Source: DATDPY01 sp964395765
GTDB lineage: Bacteria; Bacteroidota; Bacteroidia; Cytophagales; Cyclobacteriaceae
DNA length: 11,139 nucleotides
Direction: 5' to 3'
Assembly (NCBI GenBank): GCA_964395765.1
Contig: CAYNCU010000145.1
Span: forward strand, 1-11,139
The notes below the pieces were generated by a model. That model ran no database searches. It was given only the letters and a program-made list of their open reading frames with translations, and was not told the origin of the DNA. Position numbers and translations under genes: made by a program. Shown here piece by piece: positions 1 to 7,246 of the stretch (positions within the stretch are counted from its first letter, which is position 1; each line of letters opens with the position of its first letter).

Positions 1-1238
1 ATATATTCACCAATGATCAGGTCACCCGAATGCGGATTGTCCTCGAGAATAGTCCCAGAAGAAAAAGCCTCCTTACCTCGCCGGCTTTGTTACCACCCCA
101 AGGATTTACCAATGATATTGCGCTGGTGAATATTGAAAGACCCGCTGATATTTCGTGCAATATAAACCCGACCCCTGCACTCAATGTAAGGAATTTAGGC
201 AGTAATAACATTTACTTCCTTTCCATTGCCTATTCTATTGACGGTGTTGCCATTTCGCCGTTTCAGACTACCCTTAATCTGAAACCTGGCGATTATGCCG
301 ATCTCACCATGCCTTCCGTGAACCTGGAAAATGGCCAGCATTCAATCGATTTTAATGTGACTATGGTCAATGATACCATTGACGTGGATACACTGAATAA
401 TTCCTTATCTAAGGAATTCCTGGCTGATAATAACCAGGATTTTATACCTCAGAAAAACGATTTCAGGACCGGAATGATCAACGAAGGCGGCTGGTCGGTT
501 TACAACCCGGATAATAAAATTACCTGGGAAATTTCAGATGCCCCGCTGGATTTCAAGCCGAATTATTCAGCATTGATCCGGTATTATGATTATTCTGAGG
601 TATCCCAGCTTGACTGGCTGGTCAGCCCTGTCCTTGATTTTTCCGATGCCACCGTGGCGAGAATGACTTTTTCCTGCTCTTATGCTTCCCGTAACGGACT
701 GGATGACGTACTGCAGGTAAGGGTTTCTACCGATTGCGGTGAAAATTTTAACAATACTGTTTTCCAGTCGACCGGATCAAACCTTTCCCTCCAGGATACG
801 GGGAATTCATGGGTTCCTAAATCCGATACTGACTGGAAGGATTATTTCATCGACCTGGATCAGTATGCCGGAGAAAAAAACGTTAGAGTCGCATTTCTCG
901 GTCAGAACGACAACGGCAATAACATGTATATCGATAACATTCAATTTTATATTACCGGCTACAGTACCAAGTTTTCAAAGGAAGGGAATTCCGTATATCT
1001 TTTCCCTAATCCGGTAACCGACGGCAAATTCTTTGTATCCGTTAAAAACGATGTTCGTGAAGATGAATCTTTATTTATCGTTGATGAAATGGGCAGTATC
1101 GTATATCAGAAACCGCTCGCCAATGTATTGAACCAGACCTATGAGGTAGATTTCAAAGGTAAGGAACCGGGATTATACATCGTAAACATAAAAGGTCAGG
1201 CGGTTAATTATACAAAAAAAATATTAGTGATGCGGTAG
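1..1238 (+). CDS. C-terminal part of secreted M43 (pappalysin/cytophagalysin-like) zinc metalloprotease with T9SS sorting domain; 5' end outside window
   Basis: The reading frame is open from base 3 with no start, so this is the 3' part of a longer gene. The first codons read IFTNDQVTRMR and continue to RKSLLTSP. That matches the segment just after the catalytic domain of bacterial M43B peptidases (mFT..Q..RMR...L), so the zinc site HExxHxxGxxH should lie upstream. The ATG at 30 is an internal methionine. Counting from it, residues about 30-130 look like a CARDB/Ig-like beta domain. Residues about 135-310 look like a jelly-roll/MAM-type binding module (DWLVSP, then VRVAFLGQNDNGNNMYIDNI). Residues 321-402 are a T9SS type A sorting domain (VYLFPNPV, GLYIVNI, KKILVMR end). 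From family knowledge, the product would be exported by T9SS and act on extracellular proteins or peptides. The protease assignment is inferred from a short segment; the sorting domain is clear. Confidence 0.8.
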   Translation, partial: IFTNDQVTRMRIVLENSPRRKSLLTSPALLPPQGFTNDIALVNIERPADISCNINPTPALNVRNLGSNNIYFLSIAYSIDGVAISPFQTTLNLKPGDYADLTMPSVNLENGQHSIDFNVTMVNDTIDVDTLNNSLSKEFLADNNQDFIPQKNDFRTGMINEGGWSVYNPDNKITWEISDAPLDFKPNYSALIRYYDYSEVSQLDWLVSPVLDFSDATVARMTFSCSYASRNGLDDVLQVRVSTDCGENFNNTVFQSTGSNLSLQDTGNSWVPKSDTDWKDYFIDLDQYAGEKNVRVAFLGQNDNGNNMYIDNIQFYITGYSTKFSKEGNSVYLFPNPVTDGKFFVSVKNDVREDESLFIVDEMGSIVYQKPLANVLNQTYEVDFKGKEPGLYIVNIKGQAVNYTKKILVMR

Positions 1239-1289
1239 AAATATGATTCGATTTTTTTTATACTCTTCTCCCTTTAACCATTTATTTAT

Positions 1290-1297
1290 TAACTTTT
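1290..1297 (+). promoter_or_regulatory. Possible -7 promoter box for ddl
   Basis: TAACTTTT matches 7 of 8 positions of the Bacteroidota -7 consensus TAnnTTTG and lies 18 bases before the ddl ATG. No clear TTTG -33 box is visible at the right distance. This is a weak assignment from pattern only. Confidence 0.2.
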
Positions 1298-1315
1298 CGA
1301 TTACAATAGAAAACT

Positions 1316-2398
1316 ATGAGCGCAAAGTTACGGGTCGCCATATTGTACGGCGGTAAATCCGTTGAACACAAAGTATCCCTTAAGTCGGCAAAAAATATTT
1401 TTGATAACATTGACAGGGATAAATTTGAACCTGTTTTGATCGGGATCGATCCTGGGGGCAACTGGTATTTTATGCAGGATTTTAAAACAGGCATTCGTTC
1501 CGGAAAACCCTTGTCTTTACATCTTCAGCAGGGAGAGGAAATCTTTTATACGCTCCCGGATAACAACAGTCTGGGTGTGATCGACATCGTATTTCCTGTG
1601 TTACACGGGAATGACGGTGAGGATGGCAGTATCCAGGGATTATTTAAAACGGTGAATATCCCGGTGGTCGGCACCGGCGTTACCGGTTCGGCAGTGGCCA
1701 TGGATAAGGTAATTGCAAAAAAACTGATGAGGGATGCCGGCATCGCCGTGAGCAGGTTCAGGCACTACACGTTTGAACAAAAGGATAGCATCAGCTTTAA
1801 AGAACTGACCGACGAACTAGGATTGCCTCTTATAATCAAACCGGTGGCGTCAGGATCTTCGGTAGGGGTTTCCAAGATCAATAATGAAGAACAATTCCGC
1901 AGCGCGCTCGAAGATACTTTCCAATATGATAATGAAATTATATTCGAAGAATTTATCCGGGGCAGGGAAATGGAATGCTCTGTAATGGGTAACCAAAGCC
2001 CGGTGGCTTCCATGCCGGGTGAAATCCTAATTGCAAAACATCACGATATTTATTCTTTTGACGCTAAGTATGTGGATGATAAAGGGGCCAACCTGGAAAT
2101 GCCGGCCAAAGTAAAGCCTGAACTCATACCGGTCATAAAGAACGCAGTGATTAAGGCTTATATTACCCTGAAATGTGAAGATTATTCGAGGGTCGACTTT
2201 TTCCTTACTGAAGATGGGAAAATAGTGATCAACGAAATCAATACGATTCCCGGATTTACCAGCATCAGTATGTTCCCCCAGCTTTGGAAATTATCGGGTA
2301 TCAGTTACAAGGAACTGATTACGCAATTGATCGACTTTACCGTCCGGAAACATAATAGAAATGAACGTTTAAAGCATGAATTCGAATCTAAACTTTAG
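1316..2398 (+). CDS. ddl: D-alanine--D-alanine ligase
   Basis: This ATP-grasp enzyme of 360 residues joins two D-alanines in the cytoplasm to make the terminal dipeptide of peptidoglycan precursors. Motifs in order: YGGKSVEHKVSL at 11-22, where E17 matches E. coli DdlB Glu15, the residue that holds the first D-Ala; HGNDGEDG at 97-104; the ATP-grasp lysine and glycine-rich loop KPVASGSSVG at 175-184; the omega loop with Y246 and K251-Y252, matching DdlB Tyr210, Lys215 and Tyr216; and R292/D294 with E307 and N309 (NEINTIPG) for Mg-ATP. The retained Tyr252 argues for D-Ala-D-Ala specificity and against a VanA-type D-lactate ligase. One oddity is K19, where many Ddl enzymes have a second glutamate (DdlB Glu17). 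The start is ATG with an A-rich leader and no Shine-Dalgarno. The PASTA gene follows 92 bases later. Confidence 0.96.
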   Translation: MSAKLRVAILYGGKSVEHKVSLKSAKNIFDNIDRDKFEPVLIGIDPGGNWYFMQDFKTGIRSGKPLSLHLQQGEEIFYTLPDNNSLGVIDIVFPVLHGNDGEDGSIQGLFKTVNIPVVGTGVTGSAVAMDKVIAKKLMRDAGIAVSRFRHYTFEQKDSISFKELTDELGLPLIIKPVASGSSVGVSKINNEEQFRSALEDTFQYDNEIIFEEFIRGREMECSVMGNQSPVASMPGEILIAKHHDIYSFDAKYVDDKGANLEMPAKVKPELIPVIKNAVIKAYITLKCEDYSRVDFFLTEDGKIVINEINTIPGFTSISMFPQLWKLSGISYKELITQLIDFTVRKHNRNERLKHEFESKL

Positions 2399-2446
2399 TT
2401 TCTATATATGAAATGCCACTTAACAGCGTATTCATAAGGAAGCTCC

Positions 2447-2462
2447 GGTTAAGAGGTTAAGA
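2447..2462 (+). repeat. Tandem 8-base direct repeat GGTTAAGA x2
   Basis: Two exact back-to-back copies of GGTTAAGA occupy 2447-2454 and 2455-2462. An inverted copy of the core (CTTAAC) lies at 2419-2424. The tandem pair ends 5 bases before the candidate -7 box at 2468, so it would cover roughly -35 to -20 of that promoter, where a recognisable -33 box is missing. It could be a regulator binding site. Chance occurrence is possible with so short a unit. Confidence 0.4.
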
Positions 2463-2467
2463 ATGCT

Positions 2468-2475
2468 TATTTTTG
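2468..2475 (+). promoter_or_regulatory. Candidate -7 promoter box for the PASTA gene
   Basis: TATTTTTG is a full match to the Bacteroidota primary sigma -7 consensus TAnnTTTG. It would place the transcription start near 2482 and leave a leader of about 9 bases before the ATG at 2491. No good TTTG -33 box lies 19-21 bases upstream. If the box is real, the upstream TTG at 2473 cannot be the start codon. Confidence 0.45.
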
Positions 2476-2490
2476 CGATGGATCAAAAAA

Positions 2491-3288
2491 ATGAAAGAAA
2501 TAATAAGGAATATATTAAAAGCCGATAAACCCCTCGATATCCTGAAACATATTGTTTTGATGGGCCTGCTTTCGGCCGGACTGTTGGCTGGGTTTTTCTA
2601 TATTTTTCTGCCTTATATAACCAACCATGGAGAAAGCATTACCGTTCCTGACATTACCGGCTTATCCTATGGTGACCTGAATGAATTCCTAACCCAGCGG
2701 AACCTGCGTTACGAAGTCAATACAGATTCAGGGTATTCAGCCGAATATCCCCCCTTAACGGTGCTGAAACAATACCCGGAAGGCGGGCAGAAAGTAAAAG
2801 AAAACCGCGTAATTTACATTACTCTTAATGCGAAACATCCTCCGAATGTGAAGATGCCTCGCCTGGTGGAAGGTTCGTTGAAAAATGCGGAGATCGTTCT
2901 TGAAAGTTACGGATTAGTGAGGGGTAAGATCATTTATAAGCCTGATCCTGCACAAAATGCCGTATTACAGCAACTTTATAAGGGGAAGCCCATTCCGGAT
3001 GGTGCATTGATCGCTAAAGGGTCCCAGATAGACCTTGTGGTGGGGGATGGCCTGGGCAAACAGGTATTTACTATGCCGGACCTGGTGGGCATGCAAATGG
3101 ATGAAGCAAAGATTATGGTAGTCGGTTCCGGCTTACACGTCGGAAAAATAACCTATGTCCCCACGGGCGAGACCAAAGCCGGGAAAGTGATCAGCCAGCA
3201 ACCGGCCGCCGGCGCTTCTGTAAAAATTGATAATTCAGTTGATCTCTGGGTAACGGAAAGTGATTCCGGTAGTACCGGGAATAATTAG
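2491..3288 (+). CDS. Membrane-anchored protein with three PASTA domains, no kinase domain
   Basis: The protein has 265 residues from the ATG. A short basic cytoplasmic segment (1-19) is followed by one membrane helix (about 20-43) and three PASTA domains at about 48-114, 118-186 and 190-256. Each domain shows the family pattern: V/MPD or MPR plus LvG/LTG-like start, A/L-rich helix, and a closing (Q/QQ)YPEGG...V or QQPAAGASV turn and strand. PASTA domains in PBPs and PknB-like kinases bind peptidoglycan stem peptides or muropeptides; here the kinase and transpeptidase are absent, so binding or scaffolding in the periplasm is an inference. The C-terminal tail is Ser/Gly/Asn-rich. An in-frame TTG at 2473 would add six residues but overlaps the candidate promoter box, so the ATG was chosen. 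The gene lies 92 bases after ddl and only 7 bases before the next gene. Similar PASTA genes often sit next to ddl in Bacteroidota. Confidence 0.9.
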   Translation: MKEIIRNILKADKPLDILKHIVLMGLLSAGLLAGFFYIFLPYITNHGESITVPDITGLSYGDLNEFLTQRNLRYEVNTDSGYSAEYPPLTVLKQYPEGGQKVKENRVIYITLNAKHPPNVKMPRLVEGSLKNAEIVLESYGLVRGKIIYKPDPAQNAVLQQLYKGKPIPDGALIAKGSQIDLVVGDGLGKQVFTMPDLVGMQMDEAKIMVVGSGLHVGKITYVPTGETKAGKVISQQPAAGASVKIDNSVDLWVTESDSGSTGNN

Positions 3289-3295
3289 TTCAACA

Positions 3296-5146
3296 ATGAA
3301 TTTTTCCTGCATCAAACCTTCCTATATACTGATAGGTCTGCTATGTGCGACGACGGCTTTCGGTCAGTTGCGCCTCTACCCGTTACCACAGGCTGGGGTT
3401 GAACCGGTAAAAAAAACAAACGCCAATACCCGCAGCATGGATCATGAATTACAACTTCCTTTCTGGGATGATTTTTCTTCCTATACCGGGTCACCGGACA
3501 CCAGCCTTTGGGAAGCAGGCAGTGGAGTGTATGTAAACCGGACCCGCGGGATAAATCCTCCGACCCTTGGTGTTGCCACCTTTGATGGCGCTACAGCCAA
3601 CGGGGGAATTTATAGTACGGATGTTGATGCCATAGGACTGACCGATACACTGGTTTCCAACCCCATCCAACTGGGCACCATATCTTCAGCTGAAATTAAT
3701 AACGTGTATTTGAGTTTTTTCTGGGAATTCGAAGGCAACCAGGAAATGCCGGATAAGGAGGATTCACTCCGTCTTCTTTTCCGAAACCAGAATAATGAAT
3801 GGGTACCTATCGATGTTTTTACCCTATCTGACGTCACTTCCGACAGTACCTTTCAACAAGTCATTTACCAGGTGAAGCCTGAATTCCTTCATAATAATTT
3901 CCAATTCAAATTTGAAGACTACGGTAGATTATCCGGACCCTATGATGCATGGCATATCGATTATGTTTACCTGAATAAAGGAAGGCAGGTGAATGATAAA
4001 GTTTTTTTTGACCGTGCCATCAGTTTCCCGCCGACCAGTCTCTTGAAAGGGTATTGGGCTGTGCCCTTTAAACAATTTTTTGCCAAACCTGAGGAATATC
4101 TTTCAAAGTCATCGGTAAGCATATATAATCTTGACAAGATCTTTCAACCGATAGCCTATACTGCGATCGTAACCAATGCACTCAATCCATCGGAAGTTTA
4201 TGATACCCTGAACTTTAATACTCCCTTGAATCCAATCCTGCAGGGAAATGAAAGAAGAACCTTGAATTCAAGCCCGCTTACATTGAATGCGCTGGATAAA
4301 AATCTTGATTCCATTTTCCTGAACCTTAAATTTTATATAAGCTCCGGCGACTCAATACTCCCCAATGGCATCAACTACCGACTGAATGATACGGCCTCGG
4401 CAACCATGGCGATCAGCAATTATTATGCATATGATGACGGAACCGCTGAATTCGGCTTAGGGCTGGACCAGAATTCAGGAGAGATAGCCTATATGTTTGT
4501 CCTGAACAAACCTGATATTCTTAACAGGATTGATATCAGTTTTATTAACATCGGCAGTGATGAATCCAACGCGCCGTTTAATTTATATATATGGAAAAGA
4601 CTGACCGGCAAGCCCGCAGACCTTTTGTACAAACGCGAGAGTCAATCCATCCAACCTATCCGGGAACTCAACCAGTTTCAAACCATCAAATTGGAAGAAA
4701 CCGAGGTGGTGGATACTTTTTATGTAGGCCTGGAACAGCTAACCTCGAATTATTTTGTTGTTGGCTATGATAAGAACGATGATAACGGTAGCCGGATATT
4801 TTATAACGTGGATGGTGCCTGGCAGCAAAATAAAGCACTTAAAGGCAGCCTTATGATCAGGCCCTATTTCAGCACTTCCGATATTCCACTGGCGCTGGAT
4901 AAGCCCGAACAGCCACCTGAAATAAAAATTTTCCCGAATCCGGCATCCGGGATACTGAATATTGAGGGCCCGGTAAGTGAACTTGAATTATTTACGATCA
5001 GCGGGATGAAGGCGGGTCATTGGAAAATGCAGCCGGGTGACAGGAGGAACCGTGTTGATATTAGCATGTATCCCCCTGGGATTTATATTCTTCATTATAA
5101 TACCAATACATCCGGCGGTTCTTCTAAATTGATTATCAGCCATTAG
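3296..5146 (+). CDS. Secreted surface protein with T9SS type A sorting domain, function unknown
   Basis: The protein has 616 residues from ATG 3296. The first 24 residues form a signal peptide (hydrophobic YILIGLLCATTAFG, then Q), which fixes this start; an in-frame GTG at 3260 would overlap the PASTA gene and bury the signal. After the signal, FWDDFSSY (about residue 56) opens a beta-rich region that runs to DAWHIDYVYL (about 218-227), resembling the jelly-roll modules of Bacteroidota surface proteins. The middle (about 230-530) is beta-rich and I do not recognise its family. Residues 543-616 are a T9SS type A sorting domain (IKIFPNPASG, then PPGIYILHY and KLIISH end). No catalytic motif was seen. 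The product is expected to cross the outer membrane through T9SS and be anchored or released at the surface. The 7-base gap to the PASTA gene suggests one transcript. Confidence 0.88.
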   Translation: MNFSCIKPSYILIGLLCATTAFGQLRLYPLPQAGVEPVKKTNANTRSMDHELQLPFWDDFSSYTGSPDTSLWEAGSGVYVNRTRGINPPTLGVATFDGATANGGIYSTDVDAIGLTDTLVSNPIQLGTISSAEINNVYLSFFWEFEGNQEMPDKEDSLRLLFRNQNNEWVPIDVFTLSDVTSDSTFQQVIYQVKPEFLHNNFQFKFEDYGRLSGPYDAWHIDYVYLNKGRQVNDKVFFDRAISFPPTSLLKGYWAVPFKQFFAKPEEYLSKSSVSIYNLDKIFQPIAYTAIVTNALNPSEVYDTLNFNTPLNPILQGNERRTLNSSPLTLNALDKNLDSIFLNLKFYISSGDSILPNGINYRLNDTASATMAISNYYAYDDGTAEFGLGLDQNSGEIAYMFVLNKPDILNRIDISFINIGSDESNAPFNLYIWKRLTGKPADLLYKRESQSIQPIRELNQFQTIKLEETEVVDTFYVGLEQLTSNYFVVGYDKNDDNGSRIFYNVDGAWQQNKALKGSLMIRPYFSTSDIPLALDKPEQPPEIKIFPNPASGILNIEGPVSELELFTISGMKAGHWKMQPGDRRNRVDISMYPPGIYILHYNTNTSGGSSKLIISH

Positions 5147-5200
5147 GTTCATTTTATTCAAGAATCTGGCAAATTTTTTTACTATATCCTTAAAACCTTA

Positions 5201-5208
5201 TAATATTG
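5201..5208 (+). promoter_or_regulatory. Possible -7 promoter box for fabH
   Basis: TAATATTG matches TAnnTTTG at all but one position. A T-run at 5174-5180 lies about 20 bases upstream, where a TTTG-like -33 box would be expected. The predicted transcript start near 5215 gives a leader of about 47 bases. Pattern evidence only. Confidence 0.3.
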
Positions 5209-5247
5209 AGACTTTATTTTATCGGAAATTGATTTTTATTCATATTT

Positions 5248-5253
5248 AAAGGA
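5248..5253 (+). promoter_or_regulatory. Shine-Dalgarno-like AAAGGA before fabH
   Basis: AAAGGA lies 8 bases before the fabH ATG, a normal ribosome-binding distance. None of the other protein genes here has a comparable purine block; their leaders are A/T-rich, as is usual in Bacteroidota. It supports the ATG at 5262 as the start. Confidence 0.4.
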
Positions 5254-5261
5254 TTAGAATT

Positions 5262-6251
5262 ATGACCGAAAGGGGATCTGCAATCACCGGTGTTGGAGCC
5301 TACGTTCCTGATTATGTACTTACCAATGCAGAACTTGAAAAAATGGTAGATACCAATGATGAGTGGATACGGACAAGAACCGGTATTAGTGAGAGAAGAA
5401 TATTAAAACAGCCTGGGGCAGGTTCTGCGTTTCTGGGCACCAGGGCTGTTCAGGAATTGCTCGAAAAAACGGGAACAAAACCGGACGAAGTGGATGGATT
5501 GATATGTGCTACCATTACCCCTGAAATGTTTTTCCCAACCACCGCCAATTTGATCTGTGAAAACCTTGGAATAAAAAACGCCTTCAGTTTTGACCTTGCT
5601 GCTGCCTGTAGTGGCTTTATTTACTCCCTGGAGGTAGGCAATAATTTTATTAAAAGCGGGAATTTTAAAAAGATTGTAGTTGTCGGGGCGGATAAGATGT
5701 CATCAATTACCGATTATACCGACAGGAATAACTGCATCCTGTTCGGGGACGCAGCCGCTTGTGTTATGCTGGAACCTGCCCGGGACGATAACAGGATCGT
5801 AGATACTATAATAAGAAGCGACGGCGTAGGGAAAGATATGCTATATATTGCCGGCGGAGGCTCGGCAAATCCTGCCACCCATGAAACCGTGGATAAAGGG
5901 ATGCATTATCTATACCAGGACGGGAAGTCCGTTTTCAAATATGCCGTAAAAGGTATGGCAGACGTTTCGGTCGAAATTATGCAGAGAAACAACCTTTCCG
6001 GCGATGATGTCGCTTACCTGATCCCTCATCAGGCTAACCTACGCATCATTGAAGCTACCGCCAACCGGATGGGCATAAGCATGGATAAAGTGACGGTAAA
6101 TATTAACAAATTCGGGAATACGACCGCGGCGACCATCCCTTTATGCCTTTATGAATGGGAAAAGAAGTTTAAAAAAGGGGATAACTTGATTCTATCGGCT
6201 TTCGGAGGGGGTTTTACCTGGGGTTCCTGTTATCTTAAATGGGCCTACTGA
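5262..6251 (+). CDS. fabH: Beta-ketoacyl-ACP synthase III (FabH)
   Basis: This cytoplasmic thiolase-fold enzyme starts fatty acid synthesis by condensing an acyl-CoA with malonyl-ACP. Its 329 residues match the usual family length. The catalytic triad is complete: C116 in DLAAACSGF, H256 in PHQAN and N286 in NKFGNTTAAT. Other family marks are NDEWIRTRTGISERR (32-46), the start GVGAYVPDYVLTN, and the C-terminal glycine loop SAFGGGFTWGS. W35 and R39 fall in the stretch that contacts CoA in characterised FabH. No rpmF, plsX or other fab gene flanks it in this window, so it stands alone between the T9SS gene and the radical SAM gene with gaps of about 115-120 bases on both sides. The acyl-CoA primer (acetyl or branched) cannot be told from the sequence. 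A paralogue serving special lipid or secondary-metabolite synthesis is a less likely alternative. Confidence 0.95.
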   Translation: MTERGSAITGVGAYVPDYVLTNAELEKMVDTNDEWIRTRTGISERRILKQPGAGSAFLGTRAVQELLEKTGTKPDEVDGLICATITPEMFFPTTANLICENLGIKNAFSFDLAAACSGFIYSLEVGNNFIKSGNFKKIVVVGADKMSSITDYTDRNNCILFGDAAACVMLEPARDDNRIVDTIIRSDGVGKDMLYIAGGGSANPATHETVDKGMHYLYQDGKSVFKYAVKGMADVSVEIMQRNNLSGDDVAYLIPHQANLRIIEATANRMGISMDKVTVNINKFGNTTAATIPLCLYEWEKKFKKGDNLILSAFGGGFTWGSCYLKWAY

Positions 6252-6284
6252 CAGGTTTATAAAACAAGTTTTACCCCCTGTTTC
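6251..6284 (+). terminator. Weak hairpin after fabH, possible terminator
   Basis: An inner stem TAAAA/TTTTA around CAAG (6260-6273) is enclosed by ACAGG (6251-6255) and CCTGT (6277-6281), with an internal loop between them. Only three T residues follow, so efficient intrinsic termination is doubtful. It begins in the fabH stop codon. Confidence 0.25.
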
Positions 6285-6304
6285 AACCATGTTATAAATA
6301 AAGA

Positions 6305-6322
6305 ATTTTTTAGCTAAAAAAT
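6305..6322. repeat. 18-base perfect palindrome between fabH and the radical SAM gene
   Basis: ATTTTTTAGCTAAAAAAT is a perfect inverted repeat centred on the AGCT at 6312-6315. It lies 52 bases before the radical SAM ATG. It has no loop, so it fits a dimeric regulator site better than an RNA hairpin, though an A/T-rich palindrome can also arise by chance. Confidence 0.45.
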
Positions 6323-6373
6323 ACTAAAAAACGTATATTCACAGGGATAACCATATAGCTCTCTAAATTAAAT

Positions 6374-7084
6374 ATGAAAATTGCCGGTATAAGTCAAAAA
6401 AGTCTCACACATTATCCTGGACTTGTGTCCTATGTGATTTATACACAAGGTTGCAACTTTCGCTGTAATTATTGTTTCAATCCTGAACTGGCTACCATCT
6501 TCAGCGAAGATGTTTCCGATGAAGAAAAACTGAATGAAATATTCGGTTATCTGCAGGACAAGCAACCTGGTATTGATGCCGTCGTAGTCACCGGCGGTGA
6601 ACCGACGGTTCAGAAAGACCTGGTAAACTTTCTTGTCAAGCTACGGGAACTCAATTACCAGATCAAGCTGGAAACCAACGGTTCAAATCCCAAGGTTATT
6701 GCAAGGATCGTGGATCTGGGACTTGTGGATTATATTGCAGTTGATATTAAGGCTCCCTTTGAAATAGAAAAATATAAAGAGATTGCCGGTGATATGATCA
6801 CCGTGCCTATCATGGCTAATATTAATAAAACGATCAGGATACTGACACACTCTAAAATTGATTACGAAGTGCGCACCACGATTATCAAGGAAAAGCACAG
6901 CTTTCATGATATCATGGATATCTGCAATACCCTGATCGGTTGTAAGAGATTCTGCCTGCAAAAATTCAATGCAGAAGTTGTATTCGATGAAAAATTTTCC
7001 TCATACGGGAACTACAGCGAAGAACAGCTTGCCCGTATGATAAGGGGAATTAACCCCGAAATCGAACAGGTTATATTCCGGTAA
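6374..7084 (+). CDS. Radical SAM protein, NrdG2-like anaerobic ribonucleotide reductase activase
   Basis: The protein has 236 residues. SLTHYPGLVSYVIYTQGCNF precedes the canonical CxxxCxxC cluster motif C27, C31, C34, which binds the 4Fe-4S cluster for S-adenosylmethionine cleavage. TGGEPT (73-78) is the SAM-binding glycine motif; ETNG (100-103) and DIKAP (124-128) are further core strands. The opening (S-L-x-x-Y-P-G, then QGCN-RC-YC-NP) is that of the NrdG2 type of activating protein, which makes the glycyl radical on anaerobic ribonucleotide reductase NrdD. NrdD is not in this window. Oddities are F35 in CFNP where NrdG2 proteins usually have H, and three more cysteines late in the protein (C184, C190, C194). 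A QueE-like or other small radical SAM role is possible, so I give no gene symbol. The start is an ATG with an A-rich leader and no Shine-Dalgarno. Confidence 0.8.
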   Translation: MKIAGISQKSLTHYPGLVSYVIYTQGCNFRCNYCFNPELATIFSEDVSDEEKLNEIFGYLQDKQPGIDAVVVTGGEPTVQKDLVNFLVKLRELNYQIKLETNGSNPKVIARIVDLGLVDYIAVDIKAPFEIEKYKEIAGDMITVPIMANINKTIRILTHSKIDYEVRTTIIKEKHSFHDIMDICNTLIGCKRFCLQKFNAEVVFDEKFSSYGNYSEEQLARMIRGINPEIEQVIFR

Positions 7085-7246
7085 GGTGTTGACCTTATAG
7101 ATTATCCCGTGTAGAATTTCTCCCTATTGAAAAAATTAAACCTCCGGAATTTCTTTTATTATCATTTTAAATTACTTTTTGCAAGGGGTTCATTCCCGGT
7201 CAGGAGCACTGATTTTATCAGGAAAAAATCGGCTTTTTCGAACCGG

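Noticed and set aside
739..1017. 92-codon open frame inside the first gene in another frame
   Set aside because: It lies wholly within the strongly supported protease/sorting-domain frame and its translation shows no recognisable domain.
1239..1315. T-run after the first gene as a terminator
   Set aside because: The eight-base T-run near 1252 is not preceded by a stable G+C-containing hairpin.
1372..1374. Lysine in place of the second glutamate in the Ddl N-terminal motif (K19), as a sign of a different ligase specificity
   Set aside because: The glutamate that contacts D-Ala (E17), the ATP-grasp lysine, the omega-loop tyrosine and the metal ligands are all kept, and this position seems to vary in the family. 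It is noted in the gene entry only.
2473..2490. Upstream TTG start for the PASTA protein
   Set aside because: The TTG is the last part of a full-match -7 promoter box, and the ATG at 2491 gives a normal short cytoplasmic tail before the membrane helix.
3260..3295. Upstream GTG start for the T9SS surface protein
   Set aside because: It overlaps the end of the PASTA gene and would put 12 residues before a standard signal peptide that begins at ATG 3296.
7082..7098. Hairpin TAAGGT-GTTG-ACCTTA over the stop codon of the radical SAM gene as a terminator
   Set aside because: The six-pair stem is real, but no T-run follows it, so intrinsic termination is not supported.
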